The notes beneath the pieces were generated by a model, which saw only the letters and a list, made by a program, of their open reading frames with translations, had not been told where the DNA came from and ran no database searches. From Ancylobacter novellus (GTDB lineage Bacteria > Pseudomonadota > Alphaproteobacteria > Rhizobiales > Methylopilaceae): 64,000 nt of DNA. Below are positions 9,748 to 17,647 of this stretch, piece after piece. Positions within the stretch are counted from its first letter, which is position 1; each line of letters starts with the position of its first letter. The translations under genes were made by a program, and so were the position numbers. The DNA is taken from positions 1 through 64,000 of the forward strand of contig QFPN01000004.1 in NCBI GenBank assembly GCA_003241695.1, written 5' to 3'.

Positions 9748-11676
9748 TCACATCGCCCGAACGGCCCGTCCCGACGCGCCCCCGAAGCCCTCGATCGAAG
9801 CTTCGGCCCCTTCCGCCGTCGCCAGCTGGCGCTGGATCTCCACGATTCGGAGAAAGTTTCCGTCGGTGAAATCCCGGCCGAAATCAAGCTCGGCCGCGCG
9901 GAGCTCCGTATTTAACGCGCGCACCTTGATGTGCAAGGCGGAAGCGTGCCTCCAGGCCACTGAAACGTCGGCCGGATCGGCGTCTTCGCCGACCCACCAG
10001 TCGCGCGCGCCGGCCTGAAGCGCAGCCTCCGCGCGTTCGAGCGCCGCGCGCTCCGCCCCGTCGAGAATCGCCGCGCGCACCGAATCACGGTCGGACGCGC
10101 CGCCCGCATAGGCTTCGAGAGCGGCGCGGCGGAGCCGATCGAGTTCGCGGGTCGCGAGTTCGAGTTCGGCGAAGGCCTCGGCCAGCTCGTCGAGCAGCGT
10201 GGGGTGGTTGACCACGGCGAGCACGAGCGCGACCTCGCGCCGGAGCAGCTTTCCGGCGCCGCCCGCGACGAGCGGGCTCTGCAGCAGGGTCGCGGTCGGG
10301 GCGATGGGCGTAGCCTCGCGCGGACCGCGGCCCCACTCGCCCCGCCCGGCGCCTCCCCGCGGCCCAGGGCGGCCCGGGGCGCGGCGGCCGCCGGCGCGGG
10401 CCGGCTCGCTGCGGCCGAAGCGCGACAGCCGTCCCTCGATCGCGATCTGGTAGTGGCGGCGCACCGTCTCGTCGCGGATCTCGGACAAGGCGTCGCGCAG
10501 GCGCCGCTCGAAGGCGGCGGCGCGCTCGGGCGTGTCGGTCGGGCCGGCGTCGAACTCGCGCGTCCACAGCATGTCGACGAGCGGGACGGCGCCGGCGAAC
10601 ACCGCCTCGACCGCCGGGCGGCCTTCGGAACGGACGAGGTCGTCGGGATCCTGCCCTTCCGGCAGGAAGGCGAAGCGCAGCGACCGGCCCGGCTGCAGCA
10701 GCGGCAGCGCCGTCTCGATCGCGCGGAAGCCTGCGCGCCGGCCGGCCTTGTCGCCGTCGAAACAGAGGATCGGCTCCGGGGCCATGCGCCACAGCAGTTC
10801 GAGCTGCTCGGGCGTCAGCGCCGTGCCGTTCTGCGCCACGACGTGCGCGACCCCGGCCGCCGACAGGGCGATGACGTCGACATAGCCTTCGACCGCCACC
10901 ACCGTGCCGGCCGTATGCGCGGCCGCGCGGGCGCGGTGGTGGTTGTAGAGCGTCGCGCCCTTGTGGAAGAGCGGGGTCTCGGGCGAGTTCAGGTATTTGG
11001 CCCGGACGTCGGCCTGCATGGCGCGGCCGCCGAAAGCGATGACGCGCCCGCGGGCGTCCTCGATCGGAAACATCACGCGGTCGCGGAAATAGTCGAACGG
11101 CTCGCGGCCGTCGTCGCGCGTCGCGAGCAGCCCCGCCTCGACCATGTCGGAGACCGGGACGCCGCGCGAGGCGAGATGAGCTTTGAGGGCGTTCCGGTCG
11201 TTCGGCGCGTAGCCCATGCGGAACTGCGCCTGCGTCGCGGGGCCGAGCGCCCGGCCCGCGAGGTAACCGCGCGCGGCGGCGCCGATTCGATCCTGAAGCT
11301 GGGCCTCGAAGAATTTCGCAGCCATCTCCATGACGTCGATCAGCGAGGCGCGGACTTCGGCGCGGCGGGCCTCCTCCGGGCTTTCCTTCGGCATCGGAAC
11401 GCCCGCCATCTCGGCGATGCGCTCGACGGCCTCGGGGAACGACAGCCCCTCGGTCTCCATCAGGAACTTGAAGACGTCGCCATTCTTGCCGGACGAGAAG
11501 CAGAAGTACTGCTGCTTCTGGTCGTTGACGAAGAAGGACGGCGTCTTTTCCTTGTTGAAGGGCGAGAGCCCGGCATATTCCCTGCCCTGCCGCTTCAGCT
11601 TCACGCGACGGCCGACGACTTCCGAGACGGGAAGCCGCTGGCGCAGGTCGTCGAGGAACGAGGGCGTGAAGCGCAT
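9748..11676 (-). CDS. dnaG: DNA primase DnaG
   Basis: 642 aa. Synthesises RNA primers for the replicative helicase. The N-terminal zinc-binding domain is recognisable but mostly lacks its ligands: the CPFH position reads S-P-F-N and the CxxC position reads C-F-S-S. The RNAP-like core follows, with the Toprim domain at ~256-340 (V-E-G-Y-V-D-V-I-A-L, then C-F-D-G-D-K-A-G). The C-terminal ~200 residues are the helicase-interaction domain and are less conserved, with an Arg/Gly/Pro-rich linker at ~440-470. It lies upstream of rpoD on the same strand with a 218-nt spacer, the standard dnaG-rpoD order. Confidence 0.96.
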   Translation of the reverse strand: MRFTPSFLDDLRQRLPVSEVVGRRVKLKRQGREYAGLSPFNKEKTPSFFVNDQKQQYFCFSSGKNGDVFKFLMETEGLSFPEAVERIAEMAGVPMPKESPEEARRAEVRASLIDVMEMAAKFFEAQLQDRIGAAARGYLAGRALGPATQAQFRMGYAPNDRNALKAHLASRGVPVSDMVEAGLLATRDDGREPFDYFRDRVMFPIEDARGRVIAFGGRAMQADVRAKYLNSPETPLFHKGATLYNHHRARAAAHTAGTVVAVEGYVDVIALSAAGVAHVVAQNGTALTPEQLELLWRMAPEPILCFDGDKAGRRAGFRAIETALPLLQPGRSLRFAFLPEGQDPDDLVRSEGRPAVEAVFAGAVPLVDMLWTREFDAGPTDTPERAAAFERRLRDALSEIRDETVRRHYQIAIEGRLSRFGRSEPARAGGRRAPGRPGPRGGAGRGEWGRGPREATPIAPTATLLQSPLVAGGAGKLLRREVALVLAVVNHPTLLDELAEAFAELELATRELDRLRRAALEAYAGGASDRDSVRAAILDGAERAALERAEAALQAGARDWWVGEDADPADVSVAWRHASALHIKVRALNTELRAAELDFGRDFTDGNFLRIVEIQRQLATAEGAEASIEGFGGASGRAVRAM

Positions 11677-11922
11677 GTGGGCGCGAAGCGATCCGGGAGC
11701 GTGAGGGCGGTCAATCGATCTTTATATAAGCTCGAACGCCACGCCGGGAGTCGGCGGGACGCAACACAGGGCCGCATGCTGCGCCCGCGCCCGCTATTCA
11801 CAGGGCGTCATGAGACCGCCCGCCCCCAACCTTCGAAACTGCGCGCCATGCCCGGGAAGCCGGGCATTCGTGACTTCGGCTTGGTTGCGGGATGAGGCGC
11901 ACCTGCAGAACTGTCTTCAAGC

Positions 11923-12456
11923 TTATGCCAGGGCGGCGAGGCCGGCCCGCAGCAGAGACGGCGCGCCCTCGCCGAGCCGCGCCTCGACCTCGGCGTGGAC
12001 GCGGCTCCAGATCGGCGTCGCGGCGTCGAGAACGCCGAGGCCCTCGGCCGTCAGGGACAGGCGACGGCCGCGGCGGTCCTTCGGATCGACTTCCGTTTTC
12101 ACCAGCCCGCGCCGCTCCAGCGGCTTCAGGTTCGCGGTCAGCGTCGTGCGGTCCATGGCGAGCAGGCGCGCCACCGAGCCGATCGAGGGCGGCTCCGGAC
12201 GGTTGAGCGACGTCATGAGCGAGAACTGACCGCTCGTCAGGCCTACCGGCTTCAGCGCGTCGTCGAACAGACGAGACAACGCCCGCGCGGCCCGCTGCGA
12301 CGCGAGACAAAGACAGGCGTCGCGGATGTGAAGCGTCGTCTCGAACGAAGCGGCGAGCGGCGACGGCGCGACGGCGGGCCGCGCCTCCGACCCCTCCCCG
12401 TCTTCCGGCCGCGATGACGAACCCCTGATCACGATTTTCCCTAGCCCGTTTGACAT
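11923..12456 (-). CDS. MarR family transcriptional regulator
   Basis: 177 aa. Winged-helix region at ~75-150: L-T-S-G-Q-F-S-L-M-T-S-L (helix before the HTH), S-I-G-S-V-A-R-L-L-A-M-D-R-T-T-L-T-A-N-L (recognition helix) and V-D-P-K-D-R-R-G-R-R-L-S-L-T (wing), all MarR hallmarks. The first ~40 residues are not conserved, so a later start is possible. It is divergent from a glutathione transferase gene, and an 18-bp perfect palindrome sits in the shared promoter. The simplest reading is autorepression plus control of the transferase, released by an electrophile or aromatic ligand (inference). Confidence 0.9.
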   Translation of the reverse strand: MSNGLGKIVIRGSSSRPEDGEGSEARPAVAPSPLAASFETTLHIRDACLCLASQRAARALSRLFDDALKPVGLTSGQFSLMTSLNRPEPPSIGSVARLLAMDRTTLTANLKPLERRGLVKTEVDPKDRRGRRLSLTAEGLGVLDAATPIWSRVHAEVEARLGEGAPSLLRAGLAALA

Positions 12457-12464
12457 GCCGAATA

Positions 12465-12482
12465 TATGTTGATATCAACATA
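12465..12482. promoter_or_regulatory. Candidate MarR operator, 18-bp perfect palindrome
   Basis: TATGTTGATATCAACATA is perfectly self-complementary, centred on GATATC. It starts 9 nt upstream of the marR ATG and ends 31 nt before the GTG of the glutathione transferase gene, where a dimeric MarR repressor would block both promoters. The surrounding 30 nt are AT-rich, as expected for promoter DNA. Confidence 0.75.
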
Positions 12483-12512
12483 AATGTCAAGGTGAGGTCA
12501 GGAGAAGTCGCC

Positions 12513-13184
12513 GTGCCGGTCGACCAGAACGCCGCCGTCGAGATCACCGCGTTCCGCTGGGTTCCGGATCTCGCCAAGGGCCTCGTGCGCGATCTGCGCG
12601 TGCGCTGGGCGCTTGAGGAGGCGGGCGTCGCCTATCGCGAACGGCTGCTCGACGCGCGGGAGGCGCGGCCCGAGGGCTATCTTCGCGAGCAGCCCTTCGG
12701 TCAGGTCCCGACCTATGAGGACGCCGAGGCGCGCATGTTCGAATCCGCCGCGATCGCGCTCCATGTCGCGGAAGGCTGCGACGCGCTGCTGCCGCGCGAC
12801 GCCGCCGCCCGGGCGCGGGCGAAAAGCTGGGCGCTCGCCGCGGTCAACAGCGTCGAGATCGCGATCAACCCGCTGCTCGACTGCGACCTCTTCCACGCCG
12901 GCGAGGCGTGGGCGAAGGCCCGCCGACCCGAGGCGGAACGCTTCCTTCGCGGCAGGCTGGCGCATCTCTCGGACTGGCTCGGCGGGCGCGACTTTCTCGA
13001 AGAGCGCTTCACCGTCGCCGACCTGCTGATGACCACGGTGCTGCGCGAGCTTCGCCACACCGACCTCGTCGCAGAGCGCGAGAACCTCGCCGCCTATGTC
13101 GCGCGCTGCGAGGCGCGGCCGGCCTTCGCGCAGTCGCTCGCCGACCACATGGCCGCCTTCGAGCAGCCCCGCCGGGCGGCCTGA
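12513..13184 (+). CDS. Glutathione S-transferase family protein
   Basis: 223 aa. N-terminal thioredoxin-like domain (I-T-A-F-R-W-V-P near residue 10; F-G-Q-V-P-T-Y-E-D with the cis-Pro of the glutathione site near 62; F-E-S-A-A-I-A-L-H-V-A motif near 75) and an all-helical C-terminal domain with F-T-V-A-D-L-L-M near 168. Conjugates glutathione to electrophiles or acts in redox reactions; substrate unknown. Start chosen at GTG 12513 because a GGAG lies 8 nt upstream; an ATG at 12450 would add residues from inside the operator region. Probably co-transcribed with the DUF1428 gene 46 nt downstream. Confidence 0.88.
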   Translation: MPVDQNAAVEITAFRWVPDLAKGLVRDLRVRWALEEAGVAYRERLLDAREARPEGYLREQPFGQVPTYEDAEARMFESAAIALHVAEGCDALLPRDAAARARAKSWALAAVNSVEIAINPLLDCDLFHAGEAWAKARRPEAERFLRGRLAHLSDWLGGRDFLEERFTVADLLMTTVLRELRHTDLVAERENLAAYVARCEARPAFAQSLADHMAAFEQPRRAA

Positions 13185-13230
13185 GCGCGCCGTCCGCCTC
13201 AACCCGGAAGCCGAAAAGAGGAAACTCCCG

Positions 13231-13950
13231 ATGTCCTATGTCGAAGGTTTCGTTCTGGCCGTCCCCGCGGCCAACAAGGAAGCGTATCGCAGCAAGGCGG
13301 CGGCGGCCGTTCCGCTGTTCAAGGAGTTCGGCGTCGCGCGCCATGTCGAGGCCTGGGGCGACGAGGTGCCGGACGGCAAGCTCACCGACTTCAAGAGCGC
13401 GGTGAAGGCCAGGGAAGACGAGGTGGTGGTGTTCTCGTGGTTCGAATATCCGGACCGCGCGACCCGCGACGCCGCGAACGAGAAGATCATGTCGGACCTG
13501 CGCATGAAGGAGATGTGCGACGGCATCGCGTTCGACCCTCAGCGCATGATCTACGCCGGCTTCGCCACGATTCTCGACGTCGGCCCCAAGGGCGCCATGG
13601 GCTACGCGAACGGCATGGTGGTCCCGGTTCCCGCCTCGGCGAAGAACGATTACTGCGCCTTCTCATCCAGGATGGCCGACGTCATCATCGAGCACGGCGC
13701 GAGCCGGGTGGTGGACGCCTGGGGCGACGACGTGGCCGAGGGCGAGGTCACGGACTACGCCCGCGCAGTGAAAGCAGTCGACGGAGAGACCGTGGTGTTC
13801 TCCTGGATCGAGTGGCCGTCGAAGGCCGCCCACGACGCCGGCTGGGCGAAGATCATGGCGGACCCGCGCATGCAGCCCGGCGCGGCGCCCATGCCGTTCG
13901 ACGGCCGCCGGCTGATCCACGGCGGCTTCGCACCGATTTTGGACGCGTGA
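13231..13950 (+). CDS. Double-domain DUF1428 (YbaA-like) protein
   Basis: 239 aa, about twice the usual DUF1428 length (~117). Residues ~1-118 and ~123-239 each carry the whole domain. Matching landmarks: Y-V-E-G-F-V-L-A-V-P-A near residue 3 and Y-A-N-G-M-V-V-P-V-P-A near 128; V-E-A-W-G-D-E-V-P-D-G and V-D-A-W-G-D-D-V-A-E-G; V-V-F-S-W-F-E-Y-P and V-V-F-S-W-I-E-W-P. DUF1428 is a dimeric alpha/beta-barrel-like fold of unknown role; here two protomers appear fused. Strong GAGGAA site 8 nt before ATG. Position behind the GST suggests a shared detoxification operon under the MarR repressor. Confidence 0.9.
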   Translation: MSYVEGFVLAVPAANKEAYRSKAAAAVPLFKEFGVARHVEAWGDEVPDGKLTDFKSAVKAREDEVVVFSWFEYPDRATRDAANEKIMSDLRMKEMCDGIAFDPQRMIYAGFATILDVGPKGAMGYANGMVVPVPASAKNDYCAFSSRMADVIIEHGASRVVDAWGDDVAEGEVTDYARAVKAVDGETVVFSWIEWPSKAAHDAGWAKIMADPRMQPGAAPMPFDGRRLIHGGFAPILDA

Positions 13951-13970
13951 GGGGAAGAGCGGCTGCGATG

Positions 13971-14092
13971 AACTGCGTGCTTCGAGACGCCCGCTGACGC
14001 GGGCTCCTCAGCATGAGGAGCGTTTGAGCCAGTTCATTCTCGACCGTCCTCATGCTGAGGAGGCCCGCAGGGCCGTCTCGAAGCACGCAGTT
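13971..14092. repeat. Dispersed palindromic repeat, copy 1
   Basis: A 122-bp imperfect palindrome. Outer arms AACTGCGTGCTTCGAGACG.. and ..CGTCTCGAAGCACGCAGTT are complementary; inner arms CTCCTCAGCATGAGGA and TCCTCATGCTGAGGAG pair with each other and can also each form a small hairpin (CCTCA-GCA-TGAGG). The same outer and inner motifs recur at 17510-17633. This fits a REP/BIME-like or MITE-like intergenic element. It lies between the DUF1428 gene and the rpsD promoter. Confidence 0.88.
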
Positions 14093-14212
14093 CGCCTCCG
14101 CATCCCCCGGCGCCGAAAATGCGGAAGTTCCCCGGCCAGCCTTTTATGGTTCCGGAGAAGGCGAAGCCCGCGAGATCGCTCGGGTCCGCACCCCTACCTC
14201 CCCGTCTTGAGA

Positions 14213-14241
14213 TTGACACGCGGCCCCTCGCCTTCTAGAGA
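14213..14241 (+). promoter_or_regulatory. Sigma-70 type promoter of rpsD
   Basis: TTGACA (14213-14218), a 17-nt spacer and TAGAGA (14236-14241). Spacing and -35 box are ideal and the -10 box is acceptable for an alphaproteobacterium. Transcription would begin ~137 nt before the rpsD start, leaving a leader with the hairpin described above. Confidence 0.6.
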
Positions 14242-14385
14242 ACCGGCGTCCGCGCGGGGTGATGAGCCCCGCGCGGCTCGTTTTACGCACCCGCGATCCG
14301 GCGTTCTCGCGACGACCGGATCTGTCGGCTTCCGGCAGGAAGCAGCAGGAGGGCGCGTTCCTCGAAACTCATAATGGAGGACGCG

Positions 14386-15003
14386 ATGTCTAAGCGACAC
14401 GCTTCGAAGTACAAGATCGATCGCCGCATGGGCGAGAACATCTGGGGGCGTCCGAAGTCCCCGGTGAACCGCCGCGAATACGGCCCCGGCCAGCATGGCC
14501 AGCGCCGCAAGGGCAAGCTCTCCGATTTCGGCGTGCAGCTCCGCGCCAAGCAGAAGCTGAAGGGCTATTACGGCTCGATCAGCGAGAAGCAGTTCCGCCG
14601 CGTCTACGCCGAGGCCACCCGTATGAAGGGCGACACCTCCGCGAACCTGATCGGCCTGCTGGAGCGCCGCCTCGACGCCGTCGTCTACCGCGCGAAGTTC
14701 GTGCCGACCGTGTTCGCCGCCCGCCAGTTCGTGAACCACGGCCACGTCAAGGTGAACGGCCGCCGCGTCAACATCCCGTCCTACCTCGTAAAGGTCGGCG
14801 ACGTGATCGAGGTCAAGGAAGCCTCCAAGCAGCTCGCCATCGTGATCGAGGCCGCGGCCTCCGGCGAGCGCGACGTGCCGGACTTCCTCGAAGTCGACCA
14901 CAACAAGATGACCGCCACGTATGTCCGCGTGCCGGCGCTCACCGAGGTGCCTTACCCGGTCCACATGGAGCCGAACCTCGTGGTCGAGTTCTACTCGCGC
15001 TGA
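14386..15003 (+). CDS. rpsD: 30S ribosomal protein S4
   Basis: 205 aa, the standard length. S4 binds 16S rRNA early in small-subunit assembly and affects decoding accuracy. Visible features: N-terminal M-S-K-R-H-A-S-K-Y-K-I-D-R-R, the R-R-E-Y-G-P-G-Q-H-G-Q motif near residue 29, and the S4 RNA-binding domain at ~95-160 (R-R-L-D-A-V-V-Y-R, F-V-N-H-G-H-V-K-V-N-G-R-R-V-N-I-P-S-Y). Start is the ATG opening M-S-K-R; an upstream ATG (14374) belongs to the ribosome-binding region. Stand-alone gene with its own promoter and terminator, usual for alphaproteobacteria. Confidence 0.98.
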   Translation: MSKRHASKYKIDRRMGENIWGRPKSPVNRREYGPGQHGQRRKGKLSDFGVQLRAKQKLKGYYGSISEKQFRRVYAEATRMKGDTSANLIGLLERRLDAVVYRAKFVPTVFAARQFVNHGHVKVNGRRVNIPSYLVKVGDVIEVKEASKQLAIVIEAAASGERDVPDFLEVDHNKMTATYVRVPALTEVPYPVHMEPNLVVEFYSR

Positions 15004-15026
15004 TCCCCGTCAGCAGACCGCTTTCG

Positions 15027-15052
15027 AAAGGCCGCCTCCGGGCGGCCTTTTT
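15027..15052 (+). terminator. Terminator of rpsD
   Basis: AAAGGCCGCC / GGCGGCCTTT stem with a TCCG loop and a T run, 24 nt after the rpsD stop. Confidence 0.88.
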
Positions 15053-15084
15053 CGTTTATGCTCCTCCGCCGGGAGGACGTTTCG

Positions 15085-15324
15085 ATGGCGCGCCTGATCT
15101 ACAAGGTCGTGGAGCACGACGGCGGATGGGCCTACAGGCTCGGCGACGTGTTCTCAGAAACCTTCCCGACCCGCGAGGACGCCCACGACGCGGCCGAGCG
15201 CGCGGCGCAGGAGCAGCGCGTGACGGGCGACGACGAAGACATCGAATGGGAGGACGCCGGCGGCCGCTGGCACGGCGAGCATTCCGACGGCCGCGACCGG
15301 CCCGACACCGGCGTCGAGGACTGA
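15085..15324 (+). CDS. DUF2188 domain small acidic protein
   Basis: 79 aa. The core (residues 5-40: Y-K-V-V-E-H-D-G-G-W-A-Y-R, then F-P-T-R-E-D-A-H-D-A-A) matches DUF2188, a small alpha/beta domain found in proteins that read the organism's own phenotype poorly; function unknown. The rest is acidic (D-D-E-D-I-E-W-E-D, G-V-E-D at the end). No signal peptide or membrane helix. Start set at ATG 15085, which has GGAGGA 12 nt upstream; the ATG at 15058 sits in the terminator tail of rpsD. Confidence 0.8.
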   Translation: MARLIYKVVEHDGGWAYRLGDVFSETFPTREDAHDAAERAAQEQRVTGDDEDIEWEDAGGRWHGEHSDGRDRPDTGVED

Positions 15325-15363
15325 GGGACCGCGCCGGCCCGGACCAAGGCCGCCGCGGACGCC

Positions 15364-17490
15364 CTACCCTTCGCCGACCCGCGCGAGCCATTCCTCTTCG
15401 GTGAGCGTCTCGATCCCGAGCTCCTTGGCCTTGTCGAGCTTGGAGCCTGCGCCCGGTCCCGCCACCACGAGATCGGTCTTCTTCGACACAGAGCCCGAGA
15501 CTTTCGCGCCGAGCCGCTCGGCCATGGCCTTGGCCTCGTCGCGGGTCATGCGTTCGAGCGAGCCGGTGAAGACGACGGTCAGCCCTGAGACCGGTGAGCT
15601 TTCGGCGCGCTGCTCCATCGGCGCGGGCGTCACCTCGGCGAGCAGCGCGTCGAGCGGCGGGTCGTTCTTCGGCTCCTGAAAGAACTCGACCGCCGCCTTC
15701 GCCACGATCGCGCCGATCCCGTCGATGTCGATCAGCTCACGCCAGGCGTCGTTGCCTTTGTCGCCCTTCTCGCCGCTCGGAGCCACGGCATCCTTCGCGA
15801 CCGCGCGCAAAGCCTCGATCGAGGGATAGCGGCGCATGAAGCGCTTGGCGTTGACCTCGCCCACATGGCGGATGCCGAGGCCGAACAGCAGCCGGTCGAC
15901 GGTGCGCGAACGCGCCTCCTCGATGGCCGCGAACAGATTTTTCGCCGACGTCTCGCCCCAGCCGTCGCGGTTTCTGAGCGAGGTCAGCCGGCCGGGCGTC
16001 TCCTCAAGCGCTTTCAGGCGGAAGATGTCGGCCGGCTCGCGGATCTCGCCCCATTCGTAGAAGGCCTCGATCTGCTTTTCGCCCAGCCCCTCGATGTCCA
16101 TGGCGTTGCGCGAGACAAAATGGCGAAGCCGCTCCACCGCCTGCGCGCGGCAGGTGAGGCCGCCTGTGCAACGCCACACCACCTCGCCCTCGTCGCGCGC
16201 CACATGGCTCTCGCAGACCGGGCATTTGCGCGGGAAGACGAAGGGTTCGCCCCTGCCCTCGCGCTCGGGATCGACCACGCGCACCACCTGCGGAATGACG
16301 TCGCCGGCGCGCTGCACCACCACCGTGTCGCCGACGCGCACGTCCTTGCGGGCGATCTCGTCCTCGTTGTGGAGCGTCGCGTTCGACACCACGACTCCGC
16401 CGACGGTGACGGGCCTGAGCTTCGCCACCGGCGTGAGCGCGCCGGTTCGCCCGACCTGGATGTCGATCGCCTCCAGCACGGTCGTCGCCTGCTCGGCCGG
16501 GAACTTGTGCGCGATGGCCCAGCGTGGCGAGCGCGACACGAAGCCGAGGCGGCGCTGGAGGTCCAGCCGGTCAACCTTGTAGACCACGCCGTCGATGTCG
16601 TAGCCGAGACCCGACCGCAGGGCCTCGATCGCGCGATACCGATCGAGCAGCTCGTCGGTCGTGCGGCAGACCCTCATCAGATCGTTCACGACGAAGCCCC
16701 AGCGGCCGAGATTGGCCACCATGCCCGACTGCGTCTCGGCCGGAACCTCGCTCGCCTCGCCCCAGGCGTAGGCGAAGAAGCGCAGCGGCCTCTGGGCGGT
16801 GATCTTCGGATCGAGCTGTCGGAGCGACCCGGCGGCGGCGTTGCGCGGATTGGCGAAGACCGGCTTTCCGGCCTCGACCTGCCGCTCGTTCAGCGCCTTG
16901 AAGTCGGCGTGGCTCATATAGACCTCGCCGCGCACCTCGATCACGGCGGGGACGTCCTCGCCCTTGAGGCGCTCGGGCACGTCCGCGATGGTGCGGAGGT
17001 TCTGCGTGACGTCTTCGCCCACCTCCCCGTCGCCGCGCGTCGCGCCGCGCACGAACACGCCGTTCTCGTAGCGCAGCGAGGCCGACAGCCCGTCGATCTT
17101 GGGCTCGGCCGTGACCGCGAGTTCGTCCTCGGGCTTCATCTGCAGGAAGCGGCGCACGCGCGCCGCGAACTCGGCCACGTCCTCGTCCTTGAAGGCGTTG
17201 CCGAGCGAGAGCATCGGCACGGCGTGCCGCACCTTGGCGAAGGCCTCCGAGGGCGCGGCGCCGACGGTCTGGCTCGGGCTGTCGGCGGTGACGAGGTCGG
17301 GGAACTCCGCCTCGAGCGCGTTCAGTCTTTGGCGAAGGGCGTCGTAGTCGGCGTCCGAAATGGCCGGCGCGTCGTCCTGATAGTAGCGCCGGTCATGCGC
17401 GCGGATTTCGTCCGCGAGCCGCGCGTGTTCAGCCGCGGCGTCGGGCAGCGAGAGCGGGAGTTCGCCGCCTGTGTCTTTCTGCTTGGCCAT
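15364..17490 (-). CDS. ligA: NAD-dependent DNA ligase LigA
   Basis: 708 aa. Seals nicks in replication and repair using NAD+. Domain order: Ia NAD-binding (R-R-Y-Y-Q-D-D near residue 34; D-S-P-S-Q-T-V-G near 70), adenylation domain with catalytic Lys ~131 in E-P-K-I-D-G, OB fold, a four-Cys zinc finger near 425-450 (C-P-V-C ... C ... C), helix-hairpin-helix repeats and a C-terminal BRCT domain from ~630 (V-F-T-G-S-L-E-R-M-T-R). Start at M-A-K-Q; an ATG six codons upstream is possible. Lies downstream of recN on the same strand, separated by palindromic repeat copy 2. Confidence 0.97.
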   Translation of the reverse strand: MAKQKDTGGELPLSLPDAAAEHARLADEIRAHDRRYYQDDAPAISDADYDALRQRLNALEAEFPDLVTADSPSQTVGAAPSEAFAKVRHAVPMLSLGNAFKDEDVAEFAARVRRFLQMKPEDELAVTAEPKIDGLSASLRYENGVFVRGATRGDGEVGEDVTQNLRTIADVPERLKGEDVPAVIEVRGEVYMSHADFKALNERQVEAGKPVFANPRNAAAGSLRQLDPKITAQRPLRFFAYAWGEASEVPAETQSGMVANLGRWGFVVNDLMRVCRTTDELLDRYRAIEALRSGLGYDIDGVVYKVDRLDLQRRLGFVSRSPRWAIAHKFPAEQATTVLEAIDIQVGRTGALTPVAKLRPVTVGGVVVSNATLHNEDEIARKDVRVGDTVVVQRAGDVIPQVVRVVDPEREGRGEPFVFPRKCPVCESHVARDEGEVVWRCTGGLTCRAQAVERLRHFVSRNAMDIEGLGEKQIEAFYEWGEIREPADIFRLKALEETPGRLTSLRNRDGWGETSAKNLFAAIEEARSRTVDRLLFGLGIRHVGEVNAKRFMRRYPSIEALRAVAKDAVAPSGEKGDKGNDAWRELIDIDGIGAIVAKAAVEFFQEPKNDPPLDALLAEVTPAPMEQRAESSPVSGLTVVFTGSLERMTRDEAKAMAERLGAKVSGSVSKKTDLVVAGPGAGSKLDKAKELGIETLTEEEWLARVGEG

Positions 17491-17509
17491 TGTCTCGCGC
17501 GATCTCACG

Positions 17510-17633
17510 AACTGCGTGCTTCGAGACGCCGTCCTGCGGACGCCTCCTCAGCATGAGGACGGATTGAAGCGCACCAACGATCCTCATGCTGAGGAGCCTT
17601 CGCGCAAGCGAGGGCGTCTCGAAGCACGCAGTT
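17510..17633. repeat. Dispersed palindromic repeat, copy 2
   Basis: 124 bp with the same architecture as 13971-14092: outer arms AACTGCGTGCTTCGAGACG / CGTCTCGAAGCACGCAGTT and inner arms CTCCTCAGCATGAGGA / TCCTCATGCTGAGGAG. The loop and the segments between the arms differ from copy 1. It fills the spacer between recN and ligA, so its hairpin would lie in a shared transcript. Confidence 0.88.
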
Positions 17634-17647
17634 CGTCTGCGCGGCCC

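Larger units (their letters stand above)
13951..14385 (+). other. Intergenic region: palindromic repeat, rpsD promoter and leader
   Basis: 435 nt without a gene. Its first third is the palindromic repeat; then ~110 nt with no recognisable signal; then the rpsD promoter and a ~140-nt leader that can form a strong GC-rich hairpin (CCGCGCGGGG / CCCCGCGCGG, ~14250-14277) followed by CTCGTTTT. Confidence 0.6.

Noticed and set aside
11848..11870. Hairpin ATGCCCGGG-AAG-CCGGGCAT as the marR terminator.
   Set aside because: No T-tract follows on the minus strand; it could be anything.
13971..17633. The palindromic repeats as a CRISPR array.
   Set aside because: There are only two copies 3.5 kb apart, each an inverted repeat, with no spacer-repeat periodicity.
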